From contig CAJUGG010000002.1 of assembly GCA_910585995.1 (NCBI GenBank), positions 1 to 27,409 on the forward strand: a stretch of 27,409 nucleotides of DNA. The letters run 5' to 3'. This DNA is from an uncultured Lachnospiraceae bacterium (lineage in GTDB: Bacteria > Bacillota > Clostridia > Lachnospirales > Lachnospiraceae). The notes beneath the pieces are model-generated. The model did not search any database. It worked only from the letters and a program-made list of their open reading frames with translations, and was not told where the DNA came from. The translations under genes and the position numbers were made by a program. Position 1 is the stretch's first letter; the number at the start of each line of letters is the position of its first letter. Below are positions 17,343 through 26,197 of this stretch, one piece after another.

Positions 17343-20300
17343 TCAATATTTCTTATAACATACATCCAGATCTACTGCGCCTGAAATGCCATCCACAGAT
17401 CCTTTGCTGGAATACTGCCACATGGTCAGATTGCCTGGGCCGTTATAGCCTGGGCCGCTGCTTAAGCTTCTCCATCTTGCAAACCAGATGTCCACTCCAT
17501 CGAGTGCTTTAGCCTGAATGTGATTCTCCAGCCAGTCTTTGTTGGCATAGAGCGCAAATTTATAGCCTGCCTCTTCTACCCGTTTCTTATATTCCAGAAT
17601 AATCTCTGTCCTCTTCTCTCTGGTTGTCCCATTTAAGACAGAATCATCTTCCATATCCAATACGATCGGATAGTCCAGGTTTCTTCCTTCCAAGGCATCC
17701 AAGATCTGCTCGACTTCTCTTCTGGCACCAGATACGGTTGTAGCATAGCTATAGCGATACACGCCCACTTTGATGCCGGCAGCCCGTGCATTTTTATAGT
17801 TATACTCAAACCGGCTGTCCACGCTCAGATTGCTGGTTCCTTTTCCGGTCAGAATCCGGATCATAGCAAAATCAATATCATCATCCGCCACTGCATCCCA
17901 GTCAATCCTTCCCTGATAAGAGGACACATCCACGCCATAATAGGTCTTTTTATTGTCTGAAGACGGCTTGGAAGGCTTTGGAGCATCTGGTGCTGGTGCT
18001 TCATAAGTGGTCTCACTTACAGGGCCAAGGCGGTTGCTCTCATAACTGCCTGCCACTGCATATACCTGATAATAATACTTCGTATTATCTTTTAACCCAG
18101 TATCTGTGTATGTAACCTTACTTGTCCTTCCCACTTCCGTATAGGTTCCGTTCTCCTGTTCGGAACGAAGAATTACATAGTTCTCTGCACCTTTTAACTT
18201 TTTCCAGGTCAGGGTGAGCTGTTTAGAGCCTCTGGCAATTCCCAGCCCTTTGAGTTCATCCAAGCCAGGACGTGCTGAGATTGGTTCCGAAAACTCTCCT
18301 TGATAATAATCCCTGATGGGACGGACCTTATAATAATAGGTATCTCCTGTTGTAATCTTTTTGTGGGTAAAACTAGTACCTCCTTGAGTCTTCAGCAACT
18401 GATACTCTCCATTGGGAGTGGTGGAATACCAGATCTCATATTTCTTGGCATCCTTTACCTTCGTCCATTTGATCGCGATGCTGTTAAATGTGATCTTTTT
18501 AATGGACACTGTCGGCGCACCGTTAAGCACTGTCATGCCGGATACTTCCGCACAATAGTCACTGTAATATTTTACCTTGCCGACTTTCTGCCATGTCCGC
18601 ACTTTAAAATAATACGTCACTCCGCACTTTGCTTTTGTGAATTTATAAAAGGTCTTCTTTGTGTTGCTCGCACGACGTACTCTGGAATCGATGGAGGAAT
18701 AATAATAGACCTCATAAGATTTTGCATCCGGGGATGCATCCCAAGTCAGCTGAAGCGTATTGCATTTGGTCATGGAAACCTGAAGATTGGATACTTCACT
18801 TAGTTTCACTGTGCCGCTCACTTCCGGCGAATAATTGCTGTAGGCCGTCTTTCCTTCTTCTGTTGCATATGCCCGTACCTGATAATAATATGTATTGGCA
18901 ATAGTCAGGCCATTATCCTGATAGGTAGTGGTATCCGCAGGAAGATCAGCAATCTTCGCAAAGCCGCTCCCTGATGTGGTCGAACGATACAGTTCGTATC
19001 CAGTTGCCCCTGGCGCCTGGTTCCAACTGATCTTTAAGGACTGCATATCAGAGGTGCCTACTTCCTGAATGGTCACTGCATCCAATGTCGTAACACCAGA
19101 TACCTCTTTTGAATATTCTCCGGTATAGATTCTGTCCTCTACTTTTTTCACTGTACGAATCTGGTACTGATAGGTCGTATCAAATTTGACAGAATCGTCT
19201 GTCCAGGTAAAGGCTGTCCCATCTGCAATCGTCTGAAGAAGCTGGTAGGATTCCCCTTCGGTCTTACGATAGATCTCGTAGGATGCCTTTGGTGCTGCTT
19301 CCTGCCAGGTCAGCTTCAGTTGATTATAAGCAGCCCGCTCCACAGTCAGATTCACTGCCGGAAGCAATGGCATCCCATATGCCGCTGCCCGGTCTCCTTC
19401 TAACACCTTGCTTTCTGTGTCTGCATATGCACTGACCTCAAATTTATATTCGGTTCCTGGCTGTAATCCGCTTACTTGACAAGTCAGTTCCTTGACATCC
19501 TGGATCTGCTTGCCATCCTGATAGACATAATATCCGTCCGCTTCCGGTACTGCTTCCCACTGTAAAGAGACACTGTCAGGACCCACAGTAGTACAGTCTA
19601 CTTTTGTTGCCGCAGGTGCTGTCTGTCCCTCTACGGTATCCGAATAAGAAGAAACAGTCGCCTCTTTTGCACGTGCCTGGCTCTGATAGACTGCCCGGAC
19701 TCTGTATTGATAGACCGTGCCGCTCTCCAGTCCTTCATGTACATAGTGATTCTCTTTTGCCTCTTCCAGATAGGTAAAGTCTCCTTTGTCCTTGTCATAG
19801 ACCTCGACTTCATAGCCAGTCGCATCCTCTACCTCATCCCAGGTCAATTCCACAGAAGCAGACATGCTCTCCGCCTGGGGATTCTCCGGCGCCTCCAGAA
19901 CATACTCGCTCTTTACAGAAGGACTGAAATTGCAGAGCACCTGCTCGCCTTCCACAGTCTGATATGCCATCAGACGGTAGGTATATTCGTTGCCGTCCCG
20001 CACTTCTGTATCTGTGTAGCTTTTTGCATCCTTTGCAGCAATCTCTGCAACAAGAGTCCGCTCTTCCCAGCTTGTCTCATAGCGATACAGCCGATACATC
20101 TCTGCCGAATCATCCTGTGTAAAGGAAAGTTCCACGCCATTTTTCAGGCTTCTGTCCTTCTGCTCTAATGTAAGCTGTGCACTTTCTGACAGATAGGATA
20201 AACCAATCGAATATACGTTCTCTTCCACATAGGTATACGTTACCAATGGAAGCAAAAAGCTGCAGTCTGTGCTGGTCTCATTGACGATATAGTTCAACAG

Positions 20301-21014
20301 ATCCTGTATGATCTGAGGAGCAAGCTGCATCTCTTTTACGTCCAGCTCACTTTTCTTTTGCTCCAATGCATCCTGAAGTGCTTCTGCCGCTTCCGGATAG
20401 GCAACTAACAGCTCCTGATAATCGCCTGCATAAGCAGCTTCTGTCCCAAACTGCTCTCCGGTCAGTACAAACAGTCCCTCCAAGATCGCCTCTTCTGGTA
20501 CATCCTCTGGTTTTGTCTCAGAGCCTTCCTCTGATTCTGCAGGAGTCTCTTCAGGATTTGGCACATTTTCTACAGGATCATCCTTTGTATCCTCTTTAGG
20601 ACCTTGCTGCGTATTCTGGTCCGCTCCCTCCTCCTCTTTTGGCAAATCGGCGGAATTATCCCCAGATCCCTCTTCCTTAGAGTCAGCCTCACTGATGGCA
20701 TCAGAAGTCTCTGTCTTCTTTTCATCTGCGGGGTTCTTATTTTCCCCTGGTTCTTCCCCTGGATTCGACTCTTCTGGCAAGTTCTGATCTGTACCTACAT
20801 TATCTGTTGGATCTTGCTTATCTGCTTGTTTTGAAGGATCTTTATCCTCTGTATGATCATCCGTACTCTCAGGTTCTTCCGTACTATCTTGATTCTCCAT
20901 GCCGCTTTGCACTACATCATTTGTCTGCTCCGCAAACACCTGCAATGGTGTCTCTAACAGCATCATACCTGTCAAAAGACACGACAGGCACCTTACTACA
21001 ACCTTTCGCTTCAT
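17343..21014 (-). CDS. Secreted GH25 muramidase with multiple fibronectin-III domains
   Basis: A 1223-residue secreted protein. A signal peptide (MKRKVVV, a hydrophobic core, then VFAEQ) should be cut near residue 28. Residues about 30-178 form a low-complexity acidic stretch rich in Glu, Asp, Pro and Lys. Residues 179-278 are an unassigned domain. About eight FN3-like modules follow (about 280 to 1003), each ending in a YxYxVRA-type strand. Residues 1024-1223 are a GH25 catalytic domain: YGVDVSSYQGRIDW at 1026-1039, catalytic LDMED at 1119-1123 (Asp1120, Glu1122), and MWQYS at 1198-1202. It would cleave the MurNAc-GlcNAc bond of peptidoglycan. No LPXTG or SLH anchor is visible. GGAGG lies 5 nt before ATG. 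It may act in wall remodelling or against other bacteria. Confidence 0.95.
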   Translation of the reverse strand: MKRKVVVRCLSCLLTGMMLLETPLQVFAEQTNDVVQSGMENQDSTEEPESTDDHTEDKDPSKQADKQDPTDNVGTDQNLPEESNPGEEPGENKNPADEKKTETSDAISEADSKEEGSGDNSADLPKEEEGADQNTQQGPKEDTKDDPVENVPNPEETPAESEEGSETKPEDVPEEAILEGLFVLTGEQFGTEAAYAGDYQELLVAYPEAAEALQDALEQKKSELDVKEMQLAPQIIQDLLNYIVNETSTDCSFLLPLVTYTYVEENVYSIGLSYLSESAQLTLEQKDRSLKNGVELSFTQDDSAEMYRLYRYETSWEERTLVAEIAAKDAKSYTDTEVRDGNEYTYRLMAYQTVEGEQVLCNFSPSVKSEYVLEAPENPQAESMSASVELTWDEVEDATGYEVEVYDKDKGDFTYLEEAKENHYVHEGLESGTVYQYRVRAVYQSQARAKEATVSSYSDTVEGQTAPAATKVDCTTVGPDSVSLQWEAVPEADGYYVYQDGKQIQDVKELTCQVSGLQPGTEYKFEVSAYADTESKVLEGDRAAAYGMPLLPAVNLTVERAAYNQLKLTWQEAAPKASYEIYRKTEGESYQLLQTIADGTAFTWTDDSVKFDTTYQYQIRTVKKVEDRIYTGEYSKEVSGVTTLDAVTIQEVGTSDMQSLKISWNQAPGATGYELYRSTTSGSGFAKIADLPADTTTYQDNGLTIANTYYYQVRAYATEEGKTAYSNYSPEVSGTVKLSEVSNLQVSMTKCNTLQLTWDASPDAKSYEVYYYSSIDSRVRRASNTKKTFYKFTKAKCGVTYYFKVRTWQKVGKVKYYSDYCAEVSGMTVLNGAPTVSIKKITFNSIAIKWTKVKDAKKYEIWYSTTPNGEYQLLKTQGGTSFTHKKITTGDTYYYKVRPIRDYYQGEFSEPISARPGLDELKGLGIARGSKQLTLTWKKLKGAENYVILRSEQENGTYTEVGRTSKVTYTDTGLKDNTKYYYQVYAVAGSYESNRLGPVSETTYEAPAPDAPKPSKPSSDNKKTYYGVDVSSYQGRIDWDAVADDDIDFAMIRILTGKGTSNLSVDSRFEYNYKNARAAGIKVGVYRYSYATTVSGARREVEQILDALEGRNLDYPIVLDMEDDSVLNGTTREKRTEIILEYKKRVEEAGYKFALYANKDWLENHIQAKALDGVDIWFARWRSLSSGPGYNGPGNLTMWQYSSKGSVDGISGAVDLDVCYKKY
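18006..18803 (-). other. Three-FN3 block shared with the neighbouring M6 protease
   Basis: Residues about 738-1003 of the muramidase. Landmarks: CNTLQLTWDA, KCGVTYYFKVRTWQKVGK, SGMTVLNG, PNGEYQLLKTQGG, SFTHK and NYVILRS. The protease carries NTLRLNWDA, KCGQTYYFQLRTFRKVGK, SGRTVLNG, PNGEYHFLKSQGG, SFTHK and EYVILRS in the same order. DNA identity is clearly lower than protein similarity, so this is an old duplication. Confidence 0.85.
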
Positions 21015-21053
21015 AGTTCCTCCATTCTTCTTATCCTTTTACTGACATACAAT

Positions 21054-21090
21054 GGCGCCATAGCCTACACCTCATGTACACTATGGCGCC
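21054..21090 (-). promoter_or_regulatory. Leader hairpin of the muramidase mRNA
   Basis: A perfect 10-bp inverted repeat (ggcgccatag at 21054-21063 and ctatggcgcc at 21081-21090) encloses a 17-nt loop that can form 4 more pairs (21066-21069 with 21075-21078). Each arm also contains the palindrome tggcgcca or its near copy. No T run follows, so it is not a normal terminator. It sits at the predicted 5' end of the transcript and could stabilise mRNA or be a repressor operator. Confidence 0.65.
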
Positions 21091-21099
21091 GCTTTCTTG

Positions 21100-21128
21100 A
21101 TTATATACAATCTCTGTCAAAAACGCAA
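21100..21128 (-). promoter_or_regulatory. Predicted promoter of the muramidase gene
   Basis: TATAAT at 21100-21105 (minus strand) with TTGCGT at 21123-21128 and a 17-nt spacer. A better-looking TTGACA at 21115-21120 is only 9 nt from the -10 box and cannot pair with it. The start point would be near 21093, immediately before the leader hairpin. Confidence 0.5.
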
Positions 21129-21154
21129 CTGTTTACACAATCTTAAGAATGTTT

Positions 21155-24100
21155 TCAGTTTTTCACACTGACACGAGCAGCTTTGGTCATCTGTCGTACG
21201 GGGCCTTCTGTATTCGTCTTAAACGGCCCGGATACGCCATAGACCTTATAATAATAGTTTGTAGAAGACATCAGCCCCAGATCCTGATAACTTGTCTTGC
21301 CGGTCACTGCGATCCTCTCAAAAGGACCATCCGGATTGTCTGAGCGAAGGATCACATATTCCTTCACCCCTTTGACTTTTTTCCAAGACACTTTTAGCCT
21401 CCCTTCTCCGGAAGGAACCACTTTCAGCTTCGTCAAGGCGCCCAGATCTGCCTTTGCATAGACTTCTCTGGAAAACTCTCCAGTATAGAAGTCTTTCACC
21501 GGACGCACCTGATAATAATAAGTGCCTCCTGTCTGTACACCTTTATGAGTAAAACTATTTCCTCCCTGCGATTTCAGGAAATGGTATTCTCCGTTTGGCG
21601 AAGTCGCATAATAGATCTCATATCGTTTCGCATCTTTGATACGATTCCATTTGATTGTGATACTATTATAGGTCGCTTTGGAAATGTAGGCATTTATCGT
21701 ACCATTCAATACCGTCCTGCCGGACACAGACGGACAGAAATCTCCATAAATCTTCTGTTTTCCAACTTTTCTGAATGTCCGCAGCTGGAAGTAGTAGGTC
21801 TGACCGCATTTTGCTTTTTTAAAGTCATAGAAATTCTTCTTAGCTGCAGCCAGCCGCCGGAATCCAGAATCAGGAGAAGTCGAATAATAGACTTCATAGG
21901 ATTTTACTCCCGGAACCGCATCCCAGTTCAGACGCAACGTATTGCTCTTTATCATGGTAACGGTCAAATTGTATATCCCACTGGTGTTGACTGGTGCAGG
22001 CGGAAGTTCGGGAGATTCCGGAGTGGCTGTGCTATTGCCAGGACTTCCACCATTGGTACTTCCATTTTCGCCTGTGTTTCCTATATTTCCGTTATCAGTA
22101 CTTTCGTTTCCTCCAGTATTTCCTGTATTTCCATTACTGGTATTTCCGTTTCCTCCAGTATTTCCAGTGTTTCCTCCATTGATATTGTTATCTCCTCCGG
22201 TATTTCCACTGTCTCCTCCAGTGTTGTTATCTCCTCCGGTATTCCCGTTGTCTCCTCCAGTGTTGTTATCTCCTCCGGTATTTCCGCTGTCTCCTCCTCC
22301 GGTATTTCCGTTATCGCCTCCCGGAGGAACAGGCGTCTCGTCTGGAGTGATCACGATTTCTTTTGCTTTATGAGACTTTATATATACTTTGTGTGAAGAA
22401 GTATCATAATACGTCACCCAAAGATCTTCGCCTTTTGCAAAGATCTGCAGGCCCTCCACATCTTCCGTGGTGATCTTCCCTCCAAGCATTCCCCATTGGC
22501 CATCAGCAAGATTCATGACCTGTACCTTTTTATCCACGGCACTCTTCATCACAATATATGGTACATCTCCCGGAAAGCAGATATCCCTCTCGGATACATT
22601 TTCTGGTGCGAATGCACTGCCACCAATCTTACTCCATGTACCTTCTGAAGAGGTCAGCGAATATCGGTACAGTTCTCCGATCCCTTCCCCATAGCTTCCA
22701 TTTCTCAGCAAATAGATCTGATTTTTGTGAAGCCTAAGGATACACTCACCCTTAACGGGCAGATCTCCCACATCTTTCCAGCTGCTATCGTTGCTGTTGT
22801 ACCTTTTCACATAGAGCTGATTATTGTTATTAGCATCCCGGTATGCCAACACGACTGTGCCATGTTCTGCTGACAGACTTATATTTGCAACGCCTGCATT
22901 TACTGCTACTGTGCCGCCAAGCTTTGTGATACCTGAAGTTGTATAACGATATACGCACAGTTCTCCTTCATCATTCAAATAGCTCAGATAGATCCCATCT
23001 TCTGACGACGTCATATCATATGTACCTGACTCGCAAGTGTCTGTAGAAGCAAATACCTCCGTCCATCCAGAACCATCAAAGCAGAAAAGTTTATAAGCAT
23101 AACTGCTGCTGTCCACATACCCCGCATAGAAATTTCCGTTGTATTTTTCCAAGCTGTAACCATAGCTGACATTCTGCAGCGGCGCGCCTAATTTCTTCCA
23201 GCCTGACTCCTGGTATTGGTACAGATACACAGATGCAGATACTCCCATTCCCTTTCGCTGAAGGCTGTATATGGTATCATCCGTATTCATATACGAAGAC
23301 ATTTCATAAGTCGGATCATTTTCCAGCATCGTCACATGGGTCCAATACTCATCATTGACCGTAAAGTTGATATCAAAAGTAATCTGATCACCACTGTTGC
23401 TTCCCACATTGCTGATCACAATCCCGCTGTTAGTCCCATCCGAATACGTAATCGCACCTTCTGCCAGAGAATCTTTGGGATCACTGCTTCCATAAGTAGT
23501 CCGTCCCAGCTCCGTTGCCAAAGCACCCGTGGATACATAATTAAGACCCTTCTCCCGACCATTACTGCCATAACTGTCACCGGGCCGGAACACATAGATC
23601 ATATCTTTTTCTGACATATAATTCCGGACATACCGAGTATTGACTCTGTAAATAATCAGCCCCGAAGCCTGTAATATATTCTCATACTCATTCTTATTGA
23701 TATCTCCTGCTTTCCGATACTCCAAAACAAAAAATTCGGTGTCCGAATAATTCGTTCTCAGAATCACTGCCTGCTGGTCCTTCGTCTGTGTGGTAGTCTT
23801 AGAAGCTGCATACAATGAATAATTCTGCTTGGATTCAAATACAGTAGGAATGGAAAACCATTTTGTATACTCGCTCCGCAGATAGGCAAGCGGATATGGA
23901 AGATATGCTCCCGCACTGGCCATGATATCCCATTCTCCCACAGGAGTTCCATTATTTCCCTCCCGATACAGATCCGGGTATCCTATCGTATGGAAAAATT
24001 CATGACAAGCAATCCCCACTGCCCGACGCATATATACACTATATTCCGGAATGATATTATAATGCTTAACCGCATATCCGCCTAGACTGCCAGACCCACT

Positions 24101-24661
24101 ATAGACAGATTTATGCCCATAGAATTTTTCTCCTTCTGCCTGGGAGCCAGAGGCGACTACAATGGTCAAATTATCAATCGCACCATCCTTATCATAATCC
24201 AATTCCATATTTTGCGGCAAAGAGATGGCATTTTTCGATATCAATTCCTGGATCAGCTTCTGATCCCCATTATTTCCGTTTCCTGTATTCACATAATAAT
24301 CAGATGGATTTGCGAGTCTAAAAGAAGTAACCTGATCTCCGCTAATCTGCGGAAATGCATTTTTTACTTGTAACTGGCCATACGAGATATGATGCAGATA
24401 CTGCTTCAAAGCCAAAGGATGGCTTGCATCACCATCAAACAAATCTCTTGTATACTGGCCGCTCTTCATAAAACACTGGCCAAAATTAGAAGTGTGGTTG
24501 GTATGCGACGAATTGGCAAAATCAACAAACACAACCACATTGGCTATCTCTGTAACCCCAGAGGCCGCCGAGGCATACATAGGTACTGACGCGATACTTC
24601 CGAAGATCAGACTTATGGAAATCGCTATGGATAGTAATGTCTTTTCCATGTGGGTTTTCAT
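21155..24661 (-). CDS. Secreted M6-family metalloprotease with propeller-like and FN3 domains
   Basis: A 1168-residue secreted protein with a signal peptide (hydrophobic 9-28, cleavage near ASA 30-33). The peptidase part (about 36-435) carries HEFFHTIGYPD (His220, Glu221, His224, Asp230), the extended zinc motif of the M6 (immune inhibitor A) group, and GEWDIMASAG (242-251), where Met247 resembles the Met-turn. Residues about 440-765 contain repeating blades with WxKLG-type motifs (GWKKLGAP, SWKDVGDLP, TWSKIGG, QWGMLGG), suggesting a beta-propeller. A Gly/Asn/Thr linker (about 775-885) leads to three FN3 domains (895-1160). AAAGGAGA stands 10 nt before ATG. A cell-wall anchor is not seen. Its target is unknown; the tail shared with the muramidase suggests the same surface ligand. 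Confidence 0.93.
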   Translation of the reverse strand: MKTHMEKTLLSIAISISLIFGSIASVPMYASAASGVTEIANVVVFVDFANSSHTNHTSNFGQCFMKSGQYTRDLFDGDASHPLALKQYLHHISYGQLQVKNAFPQISGDQVTSFRLANPSDYYVNTGNGNNGDQKLIQELISKNAISLPQNMELDYDKDGAIDNLTIVVASGSQAEGEKFYGHKSVYSGSGSLGGYAVKHYNIIPEYSVYMRRAVGIACHEFFHTIGYPDLYREGNNGTPVGEWDIMASAGAYLPYPLAYLRSEYTKWFSIPTVFESKQNYSLYAASKTTTQTKDQQAVILRTNYSDTEFFVLEYRKAGDINKNEYENILQASGLIIYRVNTRYVRNYMSEKDMIYVFRPGDSYGSNGREKGLNYVSTGALATELGRTTYGSSDPKDSLAEGAITYSDGTNSGIVISNVGSNSGDQITFDINFTVNDEYWTHVTMLENDPTYEMSSYMNTDDTIYSLQRKGMGVSASVYLYQYQESGWKKLGAPLQNVSYGYSLEKYNGNFYAGYVDSSSYAYKLFCFDGSGWTEVFASTDTCESGTYDMTSSEDGIYLSYLNDEGELCVYRYTTSGITKLGGTVAVNAGVANISLSAEHGTVVLAYRDANNNNQLYVKRYNSNDSSWKDVGDLPVKGECILRLHKNQIYLLRNGSYGEGIGELYRYSLTSSEGTWSKIGGSAFAPENVSERDICFPGDVPYIVMKSAVDKKVQVMNLADGQWGMLGGKITTEDVEGLQIFAKGEDLWVTYYDTSSHKVYIKSHKAKEIVITPDETPVPPGGDNGNTGGGDSGNTGGDNNTGGDNGNTGGDNNTGGDSGNTGGDNNINGGNTGNTGGNGNTSNGNTGNTGGNESTDNGNIGNTGENGSTNGGSPGNSTATPESPELPPAPVNTSGIYNLTVTMIKSNTLRLNWDAVPGVKSYEVYYSTSPDSGFRRLAAAKKNFYDFKKAKCGQTYYFQLRTFRKVGKQKIYGDFCPSVSGRTVLNGTINAYISKATYNSITIKWNRIKDAKRYEIYYATSPNGEYHFLKSQGGNSFTHKGVQTGGTYYYQVRPVKDFYTGEFSREVYAKADLGALTKLKVVPSGEGRLKVSWKKVKGVKEYVILRSDNPDGPFERIAVTGKTSYQDLGLMSSTNYYYKVYGVSGPFKTNTEGPVRQMTKAARVSVKN
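21182..21979 (-). other. Three-FN3 block of the M6 protease
   Basis: Residues about 895-1160. It begins GIYNLTVTMIKSN and matches, module by module, the block that precedes the GH25 domain in the neighbouring muramidase. Here it forms the C-terminus, whereas in the muramidase it is internal. Confidence 0.85.
22050..22330 (-). repeat. Gly/Asn/Thr-coding minisatellite in the protease linker
   Basis: A low-complexity stretch coding for units such as GGDNNT and GGDNGNT. Two full 39-bp units stand at 22211-22249 and 22250-22288, with one or two substitutions, followed by a partial third. Diverged 18- to 21-bp units continue to about 22050. Units are multiples of three, so copy-number change would lengthen or shorten the linker without a frameshift. 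Confidence 0.85.
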
Positions 24662-24966
24662 AGGGGGTGGTCTCCTTTTAATAAAATGTATAGTTATTAT
24701 GTATGTCGGCGGGTTGGATTAGTTTCTTAAGGTTATACTAAAAATTGATGCACCTCTTTCTTTCATACCAAATCCATTTCATATTATTTGTTATCAATAC
24801 CATAATTTGTTCACTCACCAATATTATATCTAGGTCACTAGGAATCAGACCACTTCATCAATTGTCAAATATTTTTCATCTATATACATTTGTCTCTCTT
24901 TTGACTTGGTAAACTTAATTTCCCTATTCAAGCACAAAAATCAGAAAATTCTTTGTACTATATATA
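24662..24966. other. AT-rich intergenic region
   Basis: 305 nt between the epimerase stop and the protease start. It holds the AAAGGAGA ribosome site of the protease. No ORF of note and no convincing terminator is seen. Minus-strand TTGACA (near 24863) and TATAAT (near 24823) occur but 34 nt apart, too far to form one promoter. The compositional border with the AT-rich right-hand segment falls here. Confidence 0.6.
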
Positions 24967-25881
24967 TTATTTCATCACATGTTTTTCCATTTTGTTGATC
25001 CATTCTTTATATCTTCCAGTATAATTATATGGTATAATTTTTTGTAATTTTTTATCATCAAACACTGTATCTCCAGATTCTATTTTAAATGCTATATCAG
25101 GATATTCTATATAGTCAATTCCTACCTGATACTTTTCAGCTATTAGCGCAGCCATCTCTTTTAAACTATAATCTTCTCCTCCAATATTAAACACATCATT
25201 TTTACATTTTTCGGAAAATGCTCCTCTTATTAATACATTACACAAATCATCCATATATGTTAGAGTCCTACGAACTTCACCCTTTCCATACAACAATATA
25301 TTTTCCTTATTTCTAGCTTTTTGCAACATAAATTCTGCTGTTCCATAAGAAGAAGCCTGGTATATAAGAGTCCCATATGGAATACAAATCCGAAAAATAC
25401 AATATTGAATACCAAAAACATGATGATATTGTTCTAAATATTGCTCACATGCATATTTATTTATTGCATATATTGTTTTAAATTCTTTCTCCGAATTTTC
25501 TGCCTGTATACCTTTTTTACCTTTATAAACAAGCCGTGTAGACGGAAATATAATTTTTGCATTTGACTTTTGCTTTCTATATTCATTTAAAATATTTAGC
25601 AATGCTCTTTCATTAATATCAATAAATGTATGATATTTATCAAATCCATCAATACTACCTGTCTTTCCAACAAACATAAAAACAATATCACAATTAAAGT
25701 CTATATTGGAAACAGATTTCTGATCAAGTATATTAATTGATTTATAATTTGTCTCTCCATCTGCATGCTTTTCTGTATAATCATATAATTTAATTATAGT
25801 ACTTAATTTATCTTTCTTTAATTTTAATAAAACATTGCGAGCAATATAACTATTAGCACCAATAATTACAATTTTTTTCAT
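24967..25881 (-). CDS. NAD-dependent sugar epimerase/reductase (extended SDR)
   Basis: A 304-residue extended-SDR protein. The Rossmann start is VIIGANSYIARN at 5-16, where the last Gly of GxxGxxG is replaced by Ala. PSTRLVY at 113-119 provides the catalytic Ser region and YAINK at 138-142 is the YxxxK pair. YMDDLCNVLIRG and NIGGEDYSLKEM are the usual C-terminal nucleotide-sugar motifs. It should epimerise or reduce a nucleotide-linked sugar, substrate unknown. GAGAGGA stands about 7 nt before ATG. It is strongly AT-rich compared with the genes to its left, like the oxidoreductase to its right, pointing to a shared separate origin. Confidence 0.85.
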   Translation of the reverse strand: MKKIVIIGANSYIARNVLLKLKKDKLSTIIKLYDYTEKHADGETNYKSINILDQKSVSNIDFNCDIVFMFVGKTGSIDGFDKYHTFIDINERALLNILNEYRKQKSNAKIIFPSTRLVYKGKKGIQAENSEKEFKTIYAINKYACEQYLEQYHHVFGIQYCIFRICIPYGTLIYQASSYGTAEFMLQKARNKENILLYGKGEVRRTLTYMDDLCNVLIRGAFSEKCKNDVFNIGGEDYSLKEMAALIAEKYQVGIDYIEYPDIAFKIESGDTVFDDKKLQKIIPYNYTGRYKEWINKMEKHVMK

Positions 25882-25886
25882 CGTAA

Positions 25887-26108
25887 ATCCTCTCTATTAA
25901 ACTTTATATAAGGCGTTTGCAAACAGCCAGTCTGCTTAAACTACTGAAAAAGATGGTCTCTATGGTGAAATGTTCTATCAACTACTTCAAAAACGGCTTT
26001 GAACTTGCCAAACACAGAATCCGAGATGAGAGAACATTTCATACAGACCTGCTCCTAATAGATATCACTCAATTGATCAGTGTAACCTTAGTTGTTAACA
26101 TCAACTAG
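25887..26108 (+). pseudogene. Possible decayed mobile-element ORF
   Basis: A plus-strand open stretch ending with TAG at 26106-26108. From TTG 25917 it reads 63 codons, including FKNGFELAKHRIRDERTF and HTDLLLIDI. It has no normal start or ribosome site, and its base composition is clearly less AT-rich than both flanking genes. It resembles the C-terminal end of a transposase in style, but I cannot assign a family and found no certain terminal repeats. It could also be leftover host sequence from before the AT-rich genes arrived. Confidence 0.3.
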
Positions 26109-26197
26109 CATATTCTACAGGAAAATCCTATTTCCATCTGGTTTTTAGTCAAAAATGGCAAAACTATTTCGCAATTACATAAAACTATATGTTATCT
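26109..26197. other. Non-coding stretch between oxidoreductase and remnant
   Basis: 89 nt with no ORF or clear terminator. Only a weak AT-only hairpin (ACATA and TATGT on the minus strand) lies just after the oxidoreductase stop. Confidence 0.4.

Noticed and set aside
21054..21090. Terminator of the protease gene
   Set aside because: The stem is strong but no T run follows on the minus strand, and it lies downstream of a good -10 box for the muramidase.
22050..22330. Possible CRISPR-like array
   Set aside because: The repeats are contiguous coding units without unique spacers.
21545..22396. 283-codon plus-strand ORF opposite the protease
   Set aside because: Its second half is an artefact of the Gly/Asn repeat read backwards (Ser/Val/Phe-rich), and the first half mirrors the FN3 domains.
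24823..24868. TTGACA and TATAAT as a promoter for the protease
   Set aside because: The boxes are 34 nt apart, twice the workable spacing.
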